From UBA1723 sp045642085 (GTDB lineage Bacteria > Bacteroidota > Bacteroidia > Bacteroidales > Paludibacteraceae): 64,000 bases of DNA. The stretch covers positions 47,102 through 111,101 of the forward strand of contig JAZUIF010000013.1 in NCBI GenBank assembly GCA_045642085.1, written 5' to 3'. Under the pieces are notes generated by a model that worked only from the letters and a program-made list of their open reading frames with translations, made no database searches and was not told where the DNA came from. This document shows, piece after piece, positions 1-7,330 of the stretch (the first letter of the stretch is position 1; the number at the start of each line of letters is the position of its first letter). Both the position numbers and the translations under genes were made by a program.

Positions 1-620
1 CATGTGTCGCCACCGATCAATCGGAAATATTTATACTCTGCCACTGTCTCGAATGTAGGGCCTTGTGTGCCAACGTAAACTCCCTTCTTATAAGGAATAT
101 TATTCGCTGCTGCGACTCCCTCTGCCAACGCAATCAAATCACGGTTGTAGGCATTGTTCATGTCTGGGAAACGAGTTCCAAGAGAATCTTCGTTCTTGCC
201 TCTCAACGGATGCTCTGGGAATAGGTTGATATGGTCAGTGATCAGCATGATGTCGCCAGCCTTAAACTCTGGATTCAAGCCTCCTGCAGCGTTGCTCACC
301 ATCAAATATTTGATTCCCATTCCTTTCATCACAACCTCTGGATAAGTGACATCCTTCATTGGATATCCCTCATAGAAATGGAATCTTCCCTGCATTGCCA
401 TTACTGGAACACCTGAGATAGTTCCGAAAATTAACTTTCCAGAGTGTCCAGCCACTGTGCTCTGCACAAATCCTGGAATCTGTGAATATGGTATCTCTTT
501 CTCGACGCTTATCTCTTCTGTAAGACCGCCCAAACCTGTGCCAAGAATAATGGCGATTTCAGGACGCAACTCTGTCTGACTCTTTAGATATGCGCATGTA
601 GCTTCTATTCTCTGTAACAT
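1..620 (-). CDS. punA: Purine-nucleoside phosphorylase, type I (C-terminus outside window)
   Basis: Cytoplasmic purine salvage enzyme that phosphorolyses purine nucleosides to free base and ribose-1-phosphate. Translation starts at the ATG complementary to 618-620; 206 codons are visible and the rest lies beyond base 1 (family proteins are about 270 residues). Visible hallmarks are the phosphate-binding loop GTGLGG (residues 27-32), HSGKL (59-63), MQGRFHFYEG (77-86), SNAAGGLN (109-116) and GPTFET (187-192), all in family order. It follows lpxK by 37 bases on the same strand and is probably co-transcribed with it, an arrangement familiar from other Bacteroidales. Partial only because of the window edge; identification is firm. 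Confidence 0.95.
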   Translation of the reverse strand, partial: MLQRIEATCAYLKSQTELRPEIAIILGTGLGGLTEEISVEKEIPYSQIPGFVQSTVAGHSGKLIFGTISGVPVMAMQGRFHFYEGYPMKDVTYPEVVMKGMGIKYLMVSNAAGGLNPEFKAGDIMLITDHINLFPEHPLRGKNEDSLGTRFPDMNNAYNRDLIALAEGVAAANNIPYKKGVYVGTQGPTFETVAEYKYFRLIGGDT

Positions 621-657
621 AATCGATAAATTAAATGTTTAACGACTCTTTGCTTTA

Positions 658-1764
658 TTATCCCTTGAACATGCTTTTCGTATTACGCATGCTTTTATTC
701 TTTGTCACGAAATTGATAATCAAATTATTGAATGATTCTTCATCCTTGATAAATTTGATATTCATCGGTATATAATAGATAAATTCTTTCAATGCCGACG
801 GGAACGCGTCGTCGTTCATCATCTTTACAGCGTCTTTTTCAGTCGTGAGAATAATCTTTTTATTACTTTCAATCTCCGCGAACATCTCCGACACTTTATT
901 ATAATCCTTCAATGTCAACTTGTGGTGATCAGCAAAATTGATAGTCTTCATTCCTGCTGTCAGACTTCTCACATACTCCTCAAATGTTGTTGGCGACGCA
1001 ATTCCTGTCAAAGATAATGCTGTTGTCTCTTTCAACTGCTCAGCAGTCAAGCTCTTTGCTGATGGGAACACTGGTTTTACGTCACCATACTCCATATAAG
1101 AGAAGAAAAGTGTCTGATAAGGATAAAGTGCAAGATTCATCGTGATGACACGAAGCTCCATTGGAGTGATATCCTTCGGACATTTAGTCACAATCACAAT
1201 CGATGCCTTATCCTTTGCCTTCAATGGTTCTCTCAATCTTCCTAAAGGGAGTAACCTATCTTCGTAAATCATATTATTGTAGTCGACAAGAAGAATAGGA
1301 ATGTCTGGCGTAACATAACGATGCTGATAAGCGTCGTCGAGCACAAACACCTCCGGACGATTAGTACCCTCATCACATAGTTTCTGGATTGCTCTCACAC
1401 GTTTCTCGTCGACTGCAAGAATCACATTAGGAAATTTACGCTTGATCTGATAAGGCTCATCTCCAATCTGGTCGGGTGTACTCTTTTCTGTCGACAAGAT
1501 ATATCCACTTGTCTTACGCTTATAGCCTCGACTTACAACAGCCGTGCGGAATTTTTCAGAAAGTAGTTTTACAAGATATTCAGTCACAGGTGTTTTACCT
1601 GTACCCCCGGCAGTGATATTTCCCACAACAATCACAGGAATGTCAAACTTGGTAGATTTAAGCAAACCAACATTAAACATGACATTACGTATCCAAACCA
1701 CAAGTCCGTAAATCCAGGACAAGGGGGCCATGATGATATCCCTGAATAGTGATTTTGTAGTCAT
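658..1764 (-). CDS. lpxK: Tetraacyldisaccharide 4'-kinase LpxK
   Basis: Inner-membrane-associated kinase that adds the 4'-phosphate to the lipid A disaccharide, late in the Raetz pathway. The 368-residue product has an N-terminal hydrophobic anchor (about 10-30) and the Walker A-type loop GNITAGGTGKTP (residues 48-59), which is diagnostic for LpxK. The following motif SRGYKRKTSG matches the family. Length is slightly above the usual 330-350. The start ATG lies 87 bases downstream of a good -7/-33 promoter pair on this strand. With lpxL (47756) and lptG (58904) it shows that the cell builds a conventional LPS outer membrane. Confidence 0.96.
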   Translation of the reverse strand: MTTKSLFRDIIMAPLSWIYGLVVWIRNVMFNVGLLKSTKFDIPVIVVGNITAGGTGKTPVTEYLVKLLSEKFRTAVVSRGYKRKTSGYILSTEKSTPDQIGDEPYQIKRKFPNVILAVDEKRVRAIQKLCDEGTNRPEVFVLDDAYQHRYVTPDIPILLVDYNNMIYEDRLLPLGRLREPLKAKDKASIVIVTKCPKDITPMELRVITMNLALYPYQTLFFSYMEYGDVKPVFPSAKSLTAEQLKETTALSLTGIASPTTFEEYVRSLTAGMKTINFADHHKLTLKDYNKVSEMFAEIESNKKIILTTEKDAVKMMNDDAFPSALKEFIYYIPMNIKFIKDEESFNNLIINFVTKNKSMRNTKSMFKG

Positions 1765-1850
1765 AATTTCTTATTCCTTAATATATCCTTAACTAAAAAC
1801 GTCCGTGAAAAGTCGCACATCCGTACGTCTTTACAAAATTCCACATGTTT

Positions 1851-1882
1851 CAAATATAGATGTTTATGAATTAAAAAACAAA
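1851..1882 (-). promoter_or_regulatory. Bacteroidota-type promoter for lpxK-punA
   Basis: On the minus strand the -7 box reads TATATTTG (complement of 1851-1858), an exact TAnnTTTG match. The -33 TTTG is the complement of 1879-1882, 20 bases upstream. It lies 87 bases before the lpxK start, in the divergent region shared with dgt. Confidence 0.7.
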
Positions 1883-1911
1883 TAAATCCGAGTATCTTAT
1901 TGGCGATTTAT

Positions 1912-1919
1912 TATATTTG
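1912..1919 (+). promoter_or_regulatory. -7 box for dgt
   Basis: TATATTTG is an exact TAnnTTTG match, 30 bases before the ATG at 1949. Because the box ends at the GTG of the longest open frame (1919), that GTG would be at or upstream of the transcript start and cannot be the translation start. Confidence 0.65.
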
Positions 1920-1948
1920 TGTTGTCAAATATAAAAATATGCAAAAAA

Positions 1949-3280
1949 ATGATGGAATGGAATAAACTGATTTGCACTATTCGCTTGGGATTGGAGAATT
2001 ATCACGACCCTAAAGAGCAAGACCGTACGGAGTTTCAACGCGACTACGACCGCTTGGTTTTTTCGGCTCCATTCCGTCGTTTGCAGAATAAGACGCAAGT
2101 ATTTCCACTTCCAAATACAATCTTCGTACATAACCGTCTGACTCACTCGCTGGAGGTGAGCTGTGTGGGACGCTCAATAGGAAACCGCGTATCTAAGTTT
2201 CTGAAGGAGAAATATGGCAGTGAGATTTCCGAACATGTTGATGATCTTGGATCTATTGTTTCCGCCGCTTGTTTAGCTCACGATATGGGCAATCCTCCGT
2301 TCGGGCACAGCGGAGAAACCGCCATTTCATCGTATTTTTCGGAAGGAGCCGGCATGGCATTGAAAGATAAATATGGAATCACAGATGAGCAGTGGGCCGA
2401 CTTCACACACTTCGACGGTAATGCCAATGCCTTCCGTCTGCTAACACATAGATTTGAAGGCCGACGTGAGGGAGGATTCGTGCTTACCTACCCCACTCTG
2501 CTATCCATCGTGAAATATCCATATATAGCCGCTGATGTGAAAGGCAAGAAAAATAAGTTTGGATTCTTCCAGGACGATTTCGAGACATATAAGAAAATCG
2601 CCGATCACTTGGGCATAAAAAAGAATAAAAACGGCCAATATTCACGTCATCCACTCGTCTATTTAGTGGAGGCTGCCGACGATATATGTTACGAGATCAT
2701 GGATATTGAAGATGCGTTGAAAATGCGTCTGCTTGACAAAGAAGAGACATTCAATCTTCTTCTCGCATTCTTCCCTGAAGACAAACAAGCTCGACGCAAA
2801 GAGAGAATGTCGTATGTCGACGATGTGAATGAGCAGGTAGCCTACTTGCGTTCAAGCGTCATCGGTGTGCTTATTGAGGAGTGTGCCGACGTGTTCTTGA
2901 AAAACGAGGAGAAAATCTTGGCAGGTGAGTTTGAAGGATCACTAATCGACTATGTGTCGGAGAGAGTGAGCAAAGCATACAAGACATGCCAGGAGATATC
3001 GGCAAAGAAAATCTATAAGAGTAAAGAGGTAGTCGACATTGAAATCGCCGGTTATAACATCATTTACACATTGATTGAGAAGGAGATAGATGCAGTGTTC
3101 AACGCCGACAAAGCCTATTCCAAACAGTTGTTGGCTCGCATCCCATCGCAGTTTGCAGTGTCGAGTGAATCACCATACGAGAGAATTCTTGCCGTGTTGG
3201 ACCATGTCTCAGGAATGACCGACGTCTACGCACTCGACCTTTACAGAAAGATCCAAGGCATTTCATTGCCAACACTTTGA
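1949..3280 (+). CDS. dgt: dGTPase-like deoxynucleotide triphosphohydrolase
   Basis: HD-domain enzyme that hydrolyses dGTP (or other dNTPs) to the nucleoside and triphosphate. From ATG 1949 the product is 443 residues. The open frame extends to a GTG at 1919, but the -7 promoter box ends there, so I chose the first ATG. The metal site is visible as NRLTHSLEVS (His near 66), CLAHDMGNPPFGHSG (HD at 111-112) and the downstream VEAADDICYEIMD. The N-terminal DYDRLVFSAPFRRLQNKTQV is typical of the Dgt family. Divergent from lpxK. Which dNTP is preferred cannot be read from sequence. Confidence 0.92.
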   Translation: MMEWNKLICTIRLGLENYHDPKEQDRTEFQRDYDRLVFSAPFRRLQNKTQVFPLPNTIFVHNRLTHSLEVSCVGRSIGNRVSKFLKEKYGSEISEHVDDLGSIVSAACLAHDMGNPPFGHSGETAISSYFSEGAGMALKDKYGITDEQWADFTHFDGNANAFRLLTHRFEGRREGGFVLTYPTLLSIVKYPYIAADVKGKKNKFGFFQDDFETYKKIADHLGIKKNKNGQYSRHPLVYLVEAADDICYEIMDIEDALKMRLLDKEETFNLLLAFFPEDKQARRKERMSYVDDVNEQVAYLRSSVIGVLIEECADVFLKNEEKILAGEFEGSLIDYVSERVSKAYKTCQEISAKKIYKSKEVVDIEIAGYNIIYTLIEKEIDAVFNADKAYSKQLLARIPSQFAVSSESPYERILAVLDHVSGMTDVYALDLYRKIQGISLPTL

Positions 3281-3284
3281 TTAA

Positions 3285-3527
3285 ATGCGCAATCCTGAAT
3301 GCAAAATGCGAAATTGTCAGTCGGATTTAGACAAAATTAAGGAGCATGGAATATAATCTGAAGACACAAATAACAATAATAATTGTAGCAATTCTGCTTT
3401 TTACGGATGTAAAAATCGGAATCTAGTTATCAACACAGAAACAAATGTAAAAATCGGGACAAAGGCGTTTGCCGGATGCAATTCACTTATATTTTATGGC
3501 ATGCAGATTAATGGACTACAGAATTAA
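3285..3527 (+). pseudogene. Remnant of a BspA-like LRR gene
   Basis: This fills most of the 438-base gap between dgt and the first intact LRR gene. Reading the frame that starts at 3390 gives NSAFYGCKNRNLVINTETN and then KIGTKAFAGCNSLI, ending at TAA 3525-3527. This is the C-terminal cap of the LRR paralogues (compare NSAFGGCKNLDLVINNS in the gene at 10335). Upstream in the same frame there is a stop near 3352 and before it a weak repeat-like NCQSDLDKI (3327-3353), so the body of the gene is decayed or deleted. The 45-codon tail is certain as homology; how far the remnant extends upstream is uncertain. Confidence 0.75.
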
Positions 3528-3667
3528 CGAACCTTGATTGCGCGAAATCTATAATACAACAACCAAATTCCGCACTAAAAATATGATTATAATGGCAATT
3601 ATATACAGGCATTTTGTTAAAAGATTCTAAATCAGTCTCACAAAAGAAGCTCTCCCGAGAATAGGCA

Positions 3668-3698
3668 TTTGATTTTCTACATTGCGTATATAACTTTG
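3668..3698 (+). promoter_or_regulatory. Promoter of the first LRR gene pair
   Basis: TTTG at 3668-3671 and TAACTTTG at 3691-3698 with a 19-base spacer, 20 bases before the ATG at 3719. Confidence 0.7.
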
Positions 3699-3718
3699 CA
3701 GAATAATCGGAAAAAGAA

Positions 3719-4798
3719 ATGAAAAAGAAACTGTTCTCATTAGCAACATTATGCACTCTATTTTCATCAGCTATCACGGCTGTGAATTTGTGTGTCAGAC
3801 AAGAAAATGGCGAGGTTGCCAAATTTGATGTCGCACATATAAACGAAGTTAATTTTGATGAAGCTGAAGATCCTTCAGTAGTGGACATATCTGAAACTCC
3901 CCTAAAATTCAGTCCTCACTTTACTACTGGAACTATCTATCAACCTAAAATTCGAACAGCTAGTCTCATCTACGACGAATCCTACAGAGCTCTGGAATCA
4001 GTAGTCGTGCCAAGTAAAGTACGTATAGACGGCACCATCTATCACATTCAAGATATCAGCAATAAAGCATTCCAAAGCTGTTCCAAATTAAAAAGTATAG
4101 AGATTCCAGAAGGAGTAAGAAGTATTGGAAGTCAAGCATTTGATGGATGCAAAAATTTGGAAAGTATAAATATCCCTGCCAGTGTTAAATCTTTAGGGAA
4201 TTCCCTCTTCGTCAATTGTGCAAAGTTGACTAGCCTTTCTATCCCAGAAAACATCACTTATATACCACAGAGTTTTTGTGATGGCTGCACAAATCTGAAA
4301 GAGGTTGTCCTTCCAGAAACAGTGACTACTTTCTATGCGTATGCTTTCCGCGGCTGCAGCAGTTTGACTAATATCAATATTCCTCAAAACACTACGACCA
4401 TAAACGAGAAAGTGTTTTTCGGATGTGTAGGATTAGAACCAGGATTACTGATTTTCGACAATGGAGTGAAATGTTATGGATGGATAGGTGATCCCGCAAA
4501 ATGTACAGAAGTGGTGATTCCAGAAGGAATCAAGTGGATACAGTCGAATGCATTTGAAAATTGCAGCAACTTGACAAAGATTGAGATCCCAATGGGAGTA
4601 ACCATGATCGACTATTCTGCCTTCTTCGACTGTAAGAGTCTAACAGAAATCGTCATACCGGAAACCGTTTGGTATATTGGCGACGCCGCATTTTTTAGTT
4701 GCAAAAACCTAGAGGTTACGATAAACAACAATCAATCAAACATGACAATCGGAAGCTTGGCTTTGAACGATTGTAAGTCGGTAACTTATACTAAATAA
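3719..4798 (+). CDS. BspA-like LRR_5 secreted protein
   Basis: Surface or secreted protein of the BspA/LRR_5 type; such proteins mediate adhesion in related oral and gut bacteria, but the ligand here is unknown. Of 359 residues, 1-21 form a Sec signal peptide. Residues 21-48 (VNLCVRQENGEVAKFDVAHI and on) are the N-terminal module shared across the array. Residues 60-115 are the cap ending VPSKVRIDGTIYHI. About eight repeats of the AF-x-x-C-x-x-L-x-x-I-x-I-P type follow, then the closing cap ending CKSVTYTK. Near residues 240-265 it carries the variant module LLIFDNGVKCYGWIGDPAKC. There is no membrane anchor, LPXTG or T9SS tail. The next gene begins 12 bases downstream. Confidence 0.88.
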   Translation: MKKKLFSLATLCTLFSSAITAVNLCVRQENGEVAKFDVAHINEVNFDEAEDPSVVDISETPLKFSPHFTTGTIYQPKIRTASLIYDESYRALESVVVPSKVRIDGTIYHIQDISNKAFQSCSKLKSIEIPEGVRSIGSQAFDGCKNLESINIPASVKSLGNSLFVNCAKLTSLSIPENITYIPQSFCDGCTNLKEVVLPETVTTFYAYAFRGCSSLTNINIPQNTTTINEKVFFGCVGLEPGLLIFDNGVKCYGWIGDPAKCTEVVIPEGIKWIQSNAFENCSNLTKIEIPMGVTMIDYSAFFDCKSLTEIVIPETVWYIGDAAFFSCKNLEVTINNNQSNMTIGSLALNDCKSVTYTK

Positions 4799-4810
4799 AC
4801 GGATAAAGAC

Positions 4811-6580
4811 ATGAAAAAGAACATATTTACATTGGCATTTTCTTCAGCTCTTTTATTTTCATTGAGCACCCAGGCCAAGCAGATGAACGTCATTTCAAAA
4901 GATGGGGAAGAAGTGAAATTTGAGGTGGATAAAATCACCAACATCTATTTCGAAGATGACGAAGAGTTCGTTTTAGAGGATGCTTCTGAAACTATACTTA
5001 AATTCGAAAAATTATCAGACAACACAGTAGCGTTAGTAAATAATATCGAGTATGCAAAGGCAGTTGACATTACAATTCCATCAAAAGTAAAAATTGATGG
5101 AGTCGAATATACAGTCACTACCATTGCTCCATCTGCATTTGCGTCGTGTTCATTCTTAAAGAAAATTGTGATTCCGTCGACTGTCACAGAAATCGGTGCA
5201 AATGCATTTTACAAATGTGAGAGTTTGACTAGCGTTAATATTCCTGACGGTGTTTCTTCAATTGCTACCAGTACATTTATGAAATGCAATAGTTTGACAG
5301 AAATAAACATTCCGTCAGGGGTAACTCGTATTGAGAACAGTGCATTTGAAGGATGTACTAACTTGAAAAACATCAACATACCAGAGAGAGTCTCTTTTAT
5401 TGATTTTCATGCATTTAAAGGGTGCGATGGTCTGACTCCACAACTTTTAGTGTACAATAAAGGAACAATATGTTATGGTTGGATTGGAAATACCAGCAAA
5501 TGCAACAAAGTGGCTATTCCTAAGGGAGTGAAAGAGATTTCCATATCTGCATTTGAGGGATGCGAAGCATTGACAAGTGTCAATATCCCAACTAGTGTAA
5601 AAAGCATCGGTGATTATGCATTCAGCGGCTGTACCGAACTAGAGAAGATAACTATCCCATATAGTGTTAGCAGCATTAATGACGATGTATTTGCTGATGA
5701 CTCAAAGCTTGACGTAGAGATTTATAATTGTGAAGAATTTGTAAACGTCGGCAATTCTGCTTTCAAAGGTTGCAACTCTGTAAAATGGATAGATGTCACA
5801 TCTGATGATAGTCCAGCTATCTCTGAATACGACCATCCTTTAAATTTTATTGCTTTATCAGAGACAACAGCTGCTGTAGAAACTACAGATATGTATTGGT
5901 CTGACGATGAGCTAGTTAATGTGTCAATTCCATCAAAGATCATAATAAACGGCAAAATACATGAAGTGACGAGCATATCTGGATTAGCATTTCGCGGATA
6001 TAATAAGCTTGAAAAAATAAAACTGCCATCAAGTATAACAAAGATTGGCATGGAGGCTTTTGCCAATGCTATCGCTTTGACTGAACTGACTCTTCCTGAG
6101 AGTGTCACTGCTATCGAAGAAAGTGCATTTGAAAAATGTATCAGCCTGACAACTATAAATATCCCAAAGAGTGTCTCGTCGATTGGGAAAAGTGCATTTG
6201 AGAGTTGTCGTTCTTTGAAAAGCATAGTAATCCCTGATGGCATCACAGTTTTGGAACCGTCATTGTTTTACGAGTGTTATAATCTGACAGAAGTCACAAT
6301 TCCATCTACAGTGACAGAAATAAAAGGGTATGCATTCGCAGACTGCACTAATTTGAAAGCATTAGATATTCCATCCGACGTGACAAGTATTGGCAATTAT
6401 GCATTCACATCATGCAAAGAGATGACAAACATTGAGATTCCGTCAAGTGTGACAGAATTGGGAATGTATGTATTTTCTCTATGTCAAAACTTGGATGTCA
6501 CAATCGACAATTCCAAAGATAACTTGAAGCTTGGTATCGATCCATTCTTTGGATGTAATTCGGTGAAATATCTCAAATAA
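4811..6580 (+). CDS. BspA-like LRR_5 secreted protein, two solenoid blocks
   Basis: 589 residues. Signal peptide 1-22 (ends STQA), then KQMNVISKDGEEVKFEVDKI, the array's common N-terminal module. Two complete cap-repeat-cap blocks follow: block 1 from about residue 57 (ILKFEKLSDNTVALV) to 327, containing the CYGWIGNTSKC variant module, and block 2 from about 330 (HPLNFIALSETTAAVET) to the end (NSVKYLK). The linker between blocks is TSDDSPAISEYD. It starts 12 bases after the preceding LRR gene with no promoter in between, so the two are probably one transcript. Apart from the repeats there is no enzymatic or sorting domain. Confidence 0.88.
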   Translation: MKKNIFTLAFSSALLFSLSTQAKQMNVISKDGEEVKFEVDKITNIYFEDDEEFVLEDASETILKFEKLSDNTVALVNNIEYAKAVDITIPSKVKIDGVEYTVTTIAPSAFASCSFLKKIVIPSTVTEIGANAFYKCESLTSVNIPDGVSSIATSTFMKCNSLTEINIPSGVTRIENSAFEGCTNLKNINIPERVSFIDFHAFKGCDGLTPQLLVYNKGTICYGWIGNTSKCNKVAIPKGVKEISISAFEGCEALTSVNIPTSVKSIGDYAFSGCTELEKITIPYSVSSINDDVFADDSKLDVEIYNCEEFVNVGNSAFKGCNSVKWIDVTSDDSPAISEYDHPLNFIALSETTAAVETTDMYWSDDELVNVSIPSKIIINGKIHEVTSISGLAFRGYNKLEKIKLPSSITKIGMEAFANAIALTELTLPESVTAIEESAFEKCISLTTINIPKSVSSIGKSAFESCRSLKSIVIPDGITVLEPSLFYECYNLTEVTIPSTVTEIKGYAFADCTNLKALDIPSDVTSIGNYAFTSCKEMTNIEIPSSVTELGMYVFSLCQNLDVTIDNSKDNLKLGIDPFFGCNSVKYLK

Positions 6581-6610
6581 TTAACGATTTGTAATTCACA
6601 ACCATAAACA

Positions 6611-6657
6611 CGGCCATGGTAGACAAGCCACCAACGTAGCTTCGTCAGCCATGGCCG
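6611..6657. repeat. Inverted repeat in the intergenic gap
   Basis: CGGCCATGG (6611-6619) is repeated in inverted orientation as CCATGGCCG (6649-6657) around a 29-base spacer. It could be a weak terminator for the 3719-6580 pair, but no T-run follows. Confidence 0.5.
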
Positions 6658-6734
6658 AATTGTTTCAGAAACTAATAAGAATGAAACACAAACCTGAAAC
6701 TTATATTCCAAAACTCAATTTTTTTAACAAATCA

Positions 6735-6765
6735 TTTGAATTTAAAAGTTTTGTTTTTAATTTAG
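6735..6765 (+). promoter_or_regulatory. Array-type promoter, variant -7 box
   Basis: TTTG 6735-6738, 19-base spacer, TAATTTAG 6758-6765 (one mismatch to TAnnTTTG). The same variant with the same spacing precedes the genes at 11125 and 12939. Confidence 0.6.
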
Positions 6766-6848
6766 CAGAGTTGTAGATGCGACATAAGAGCTTCATATTT
6801 GAATGAAGTTTTAAAAAGAGTATTAATTAGGACAAAATATAATTAAGT

Positions 6849-7319
6849 ATGGTAAAAAGAATAATCACAGCCTGTTCATTGGCATTTTCTCTATTGAGTG
6901 CTCAAGCAGTATCAAACTATATGACTGTTGAGAAGACAGATGGATCTTTAATTTCATTCAAATTGGCAGAAAACCCAGTTATCACATACGACAATGATAA
7001 TCTTGTGATAAACAAGGATGCTAAGACTACATACTCTTTTGAGGATGTCAAAAATTACCATTTCACTGAATTTGACCAATCAGATGCAGCATTGGTTTCT
7101 GCTAACTCATTGAAATTCATCTGGGTTGATGATGCCACAATCGAGGTTCAAAATGCACAAGCAAATTCGAATGTCACAATTACAGCCATCAATGGTGCTG
7201 TTGTAGCAAATACAAAAGCTGATGCCGACGGAAAAGCAACTGTCAAGTTGCCAAACAATGCAGGAGTTTACGTCCTTACTGCAGGAAATCAGTCATTCAA
7301 AATCATACGCAAATTCTAA
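6849..7319 (+). CDS. Small secreted protein with array N-terminal module and Por/T9SS-like tail
   Basis: 156 residues. A signal peptide (1-20, ending SAQA) is followed by SNYMTVEKTDGSLISFKLAE, the module seen at the N-terminus of the LRR proteins, but there are no LRRs at all. The last 60 residues (VDDATIEVQNAQANSNVTIT onward, then GVYVLTAGNQSFKIIRKF) look like a type A T9SS C-terminal sorting domain: a beta-sandwich with the G-x-Y-x-L pattern and a basic end. It has its own promoter and ends 11 bases before the next LRR gene, so the two are likely co-transcribed. It may be a companion or carrier for the LRR proteins, which lack such a tail; that is inference. Function unknown. Confidence 0.8.
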   Translation: MVKRIITACSLAFSLLSAQAVSNYMTVEKTDGSLISFKLAENPVITYDNDNLVINKDAKTTYSFEDVKNYHFTEFDQSDAALVSANSLKFIWVDDATIEVQNAQANSNVTITAINGAVVANTKADADGKATVKLPNNAGVYVLTAGNQSFKIIRKF

Positions 7320-7330
7320 AAGACTGAAAG

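Noticed and set aside
154..416. Two short open frames on the plus strand
   Set aside because: They lie antisense inside punA, whose motifs are intact; no start context or family likeness.
3508..3888. 126-codon minus-strand frame
   Set aside because: It overlaps the promoter and signal peptide of the LRR gene at 3719 and mirrors them; no independent support.
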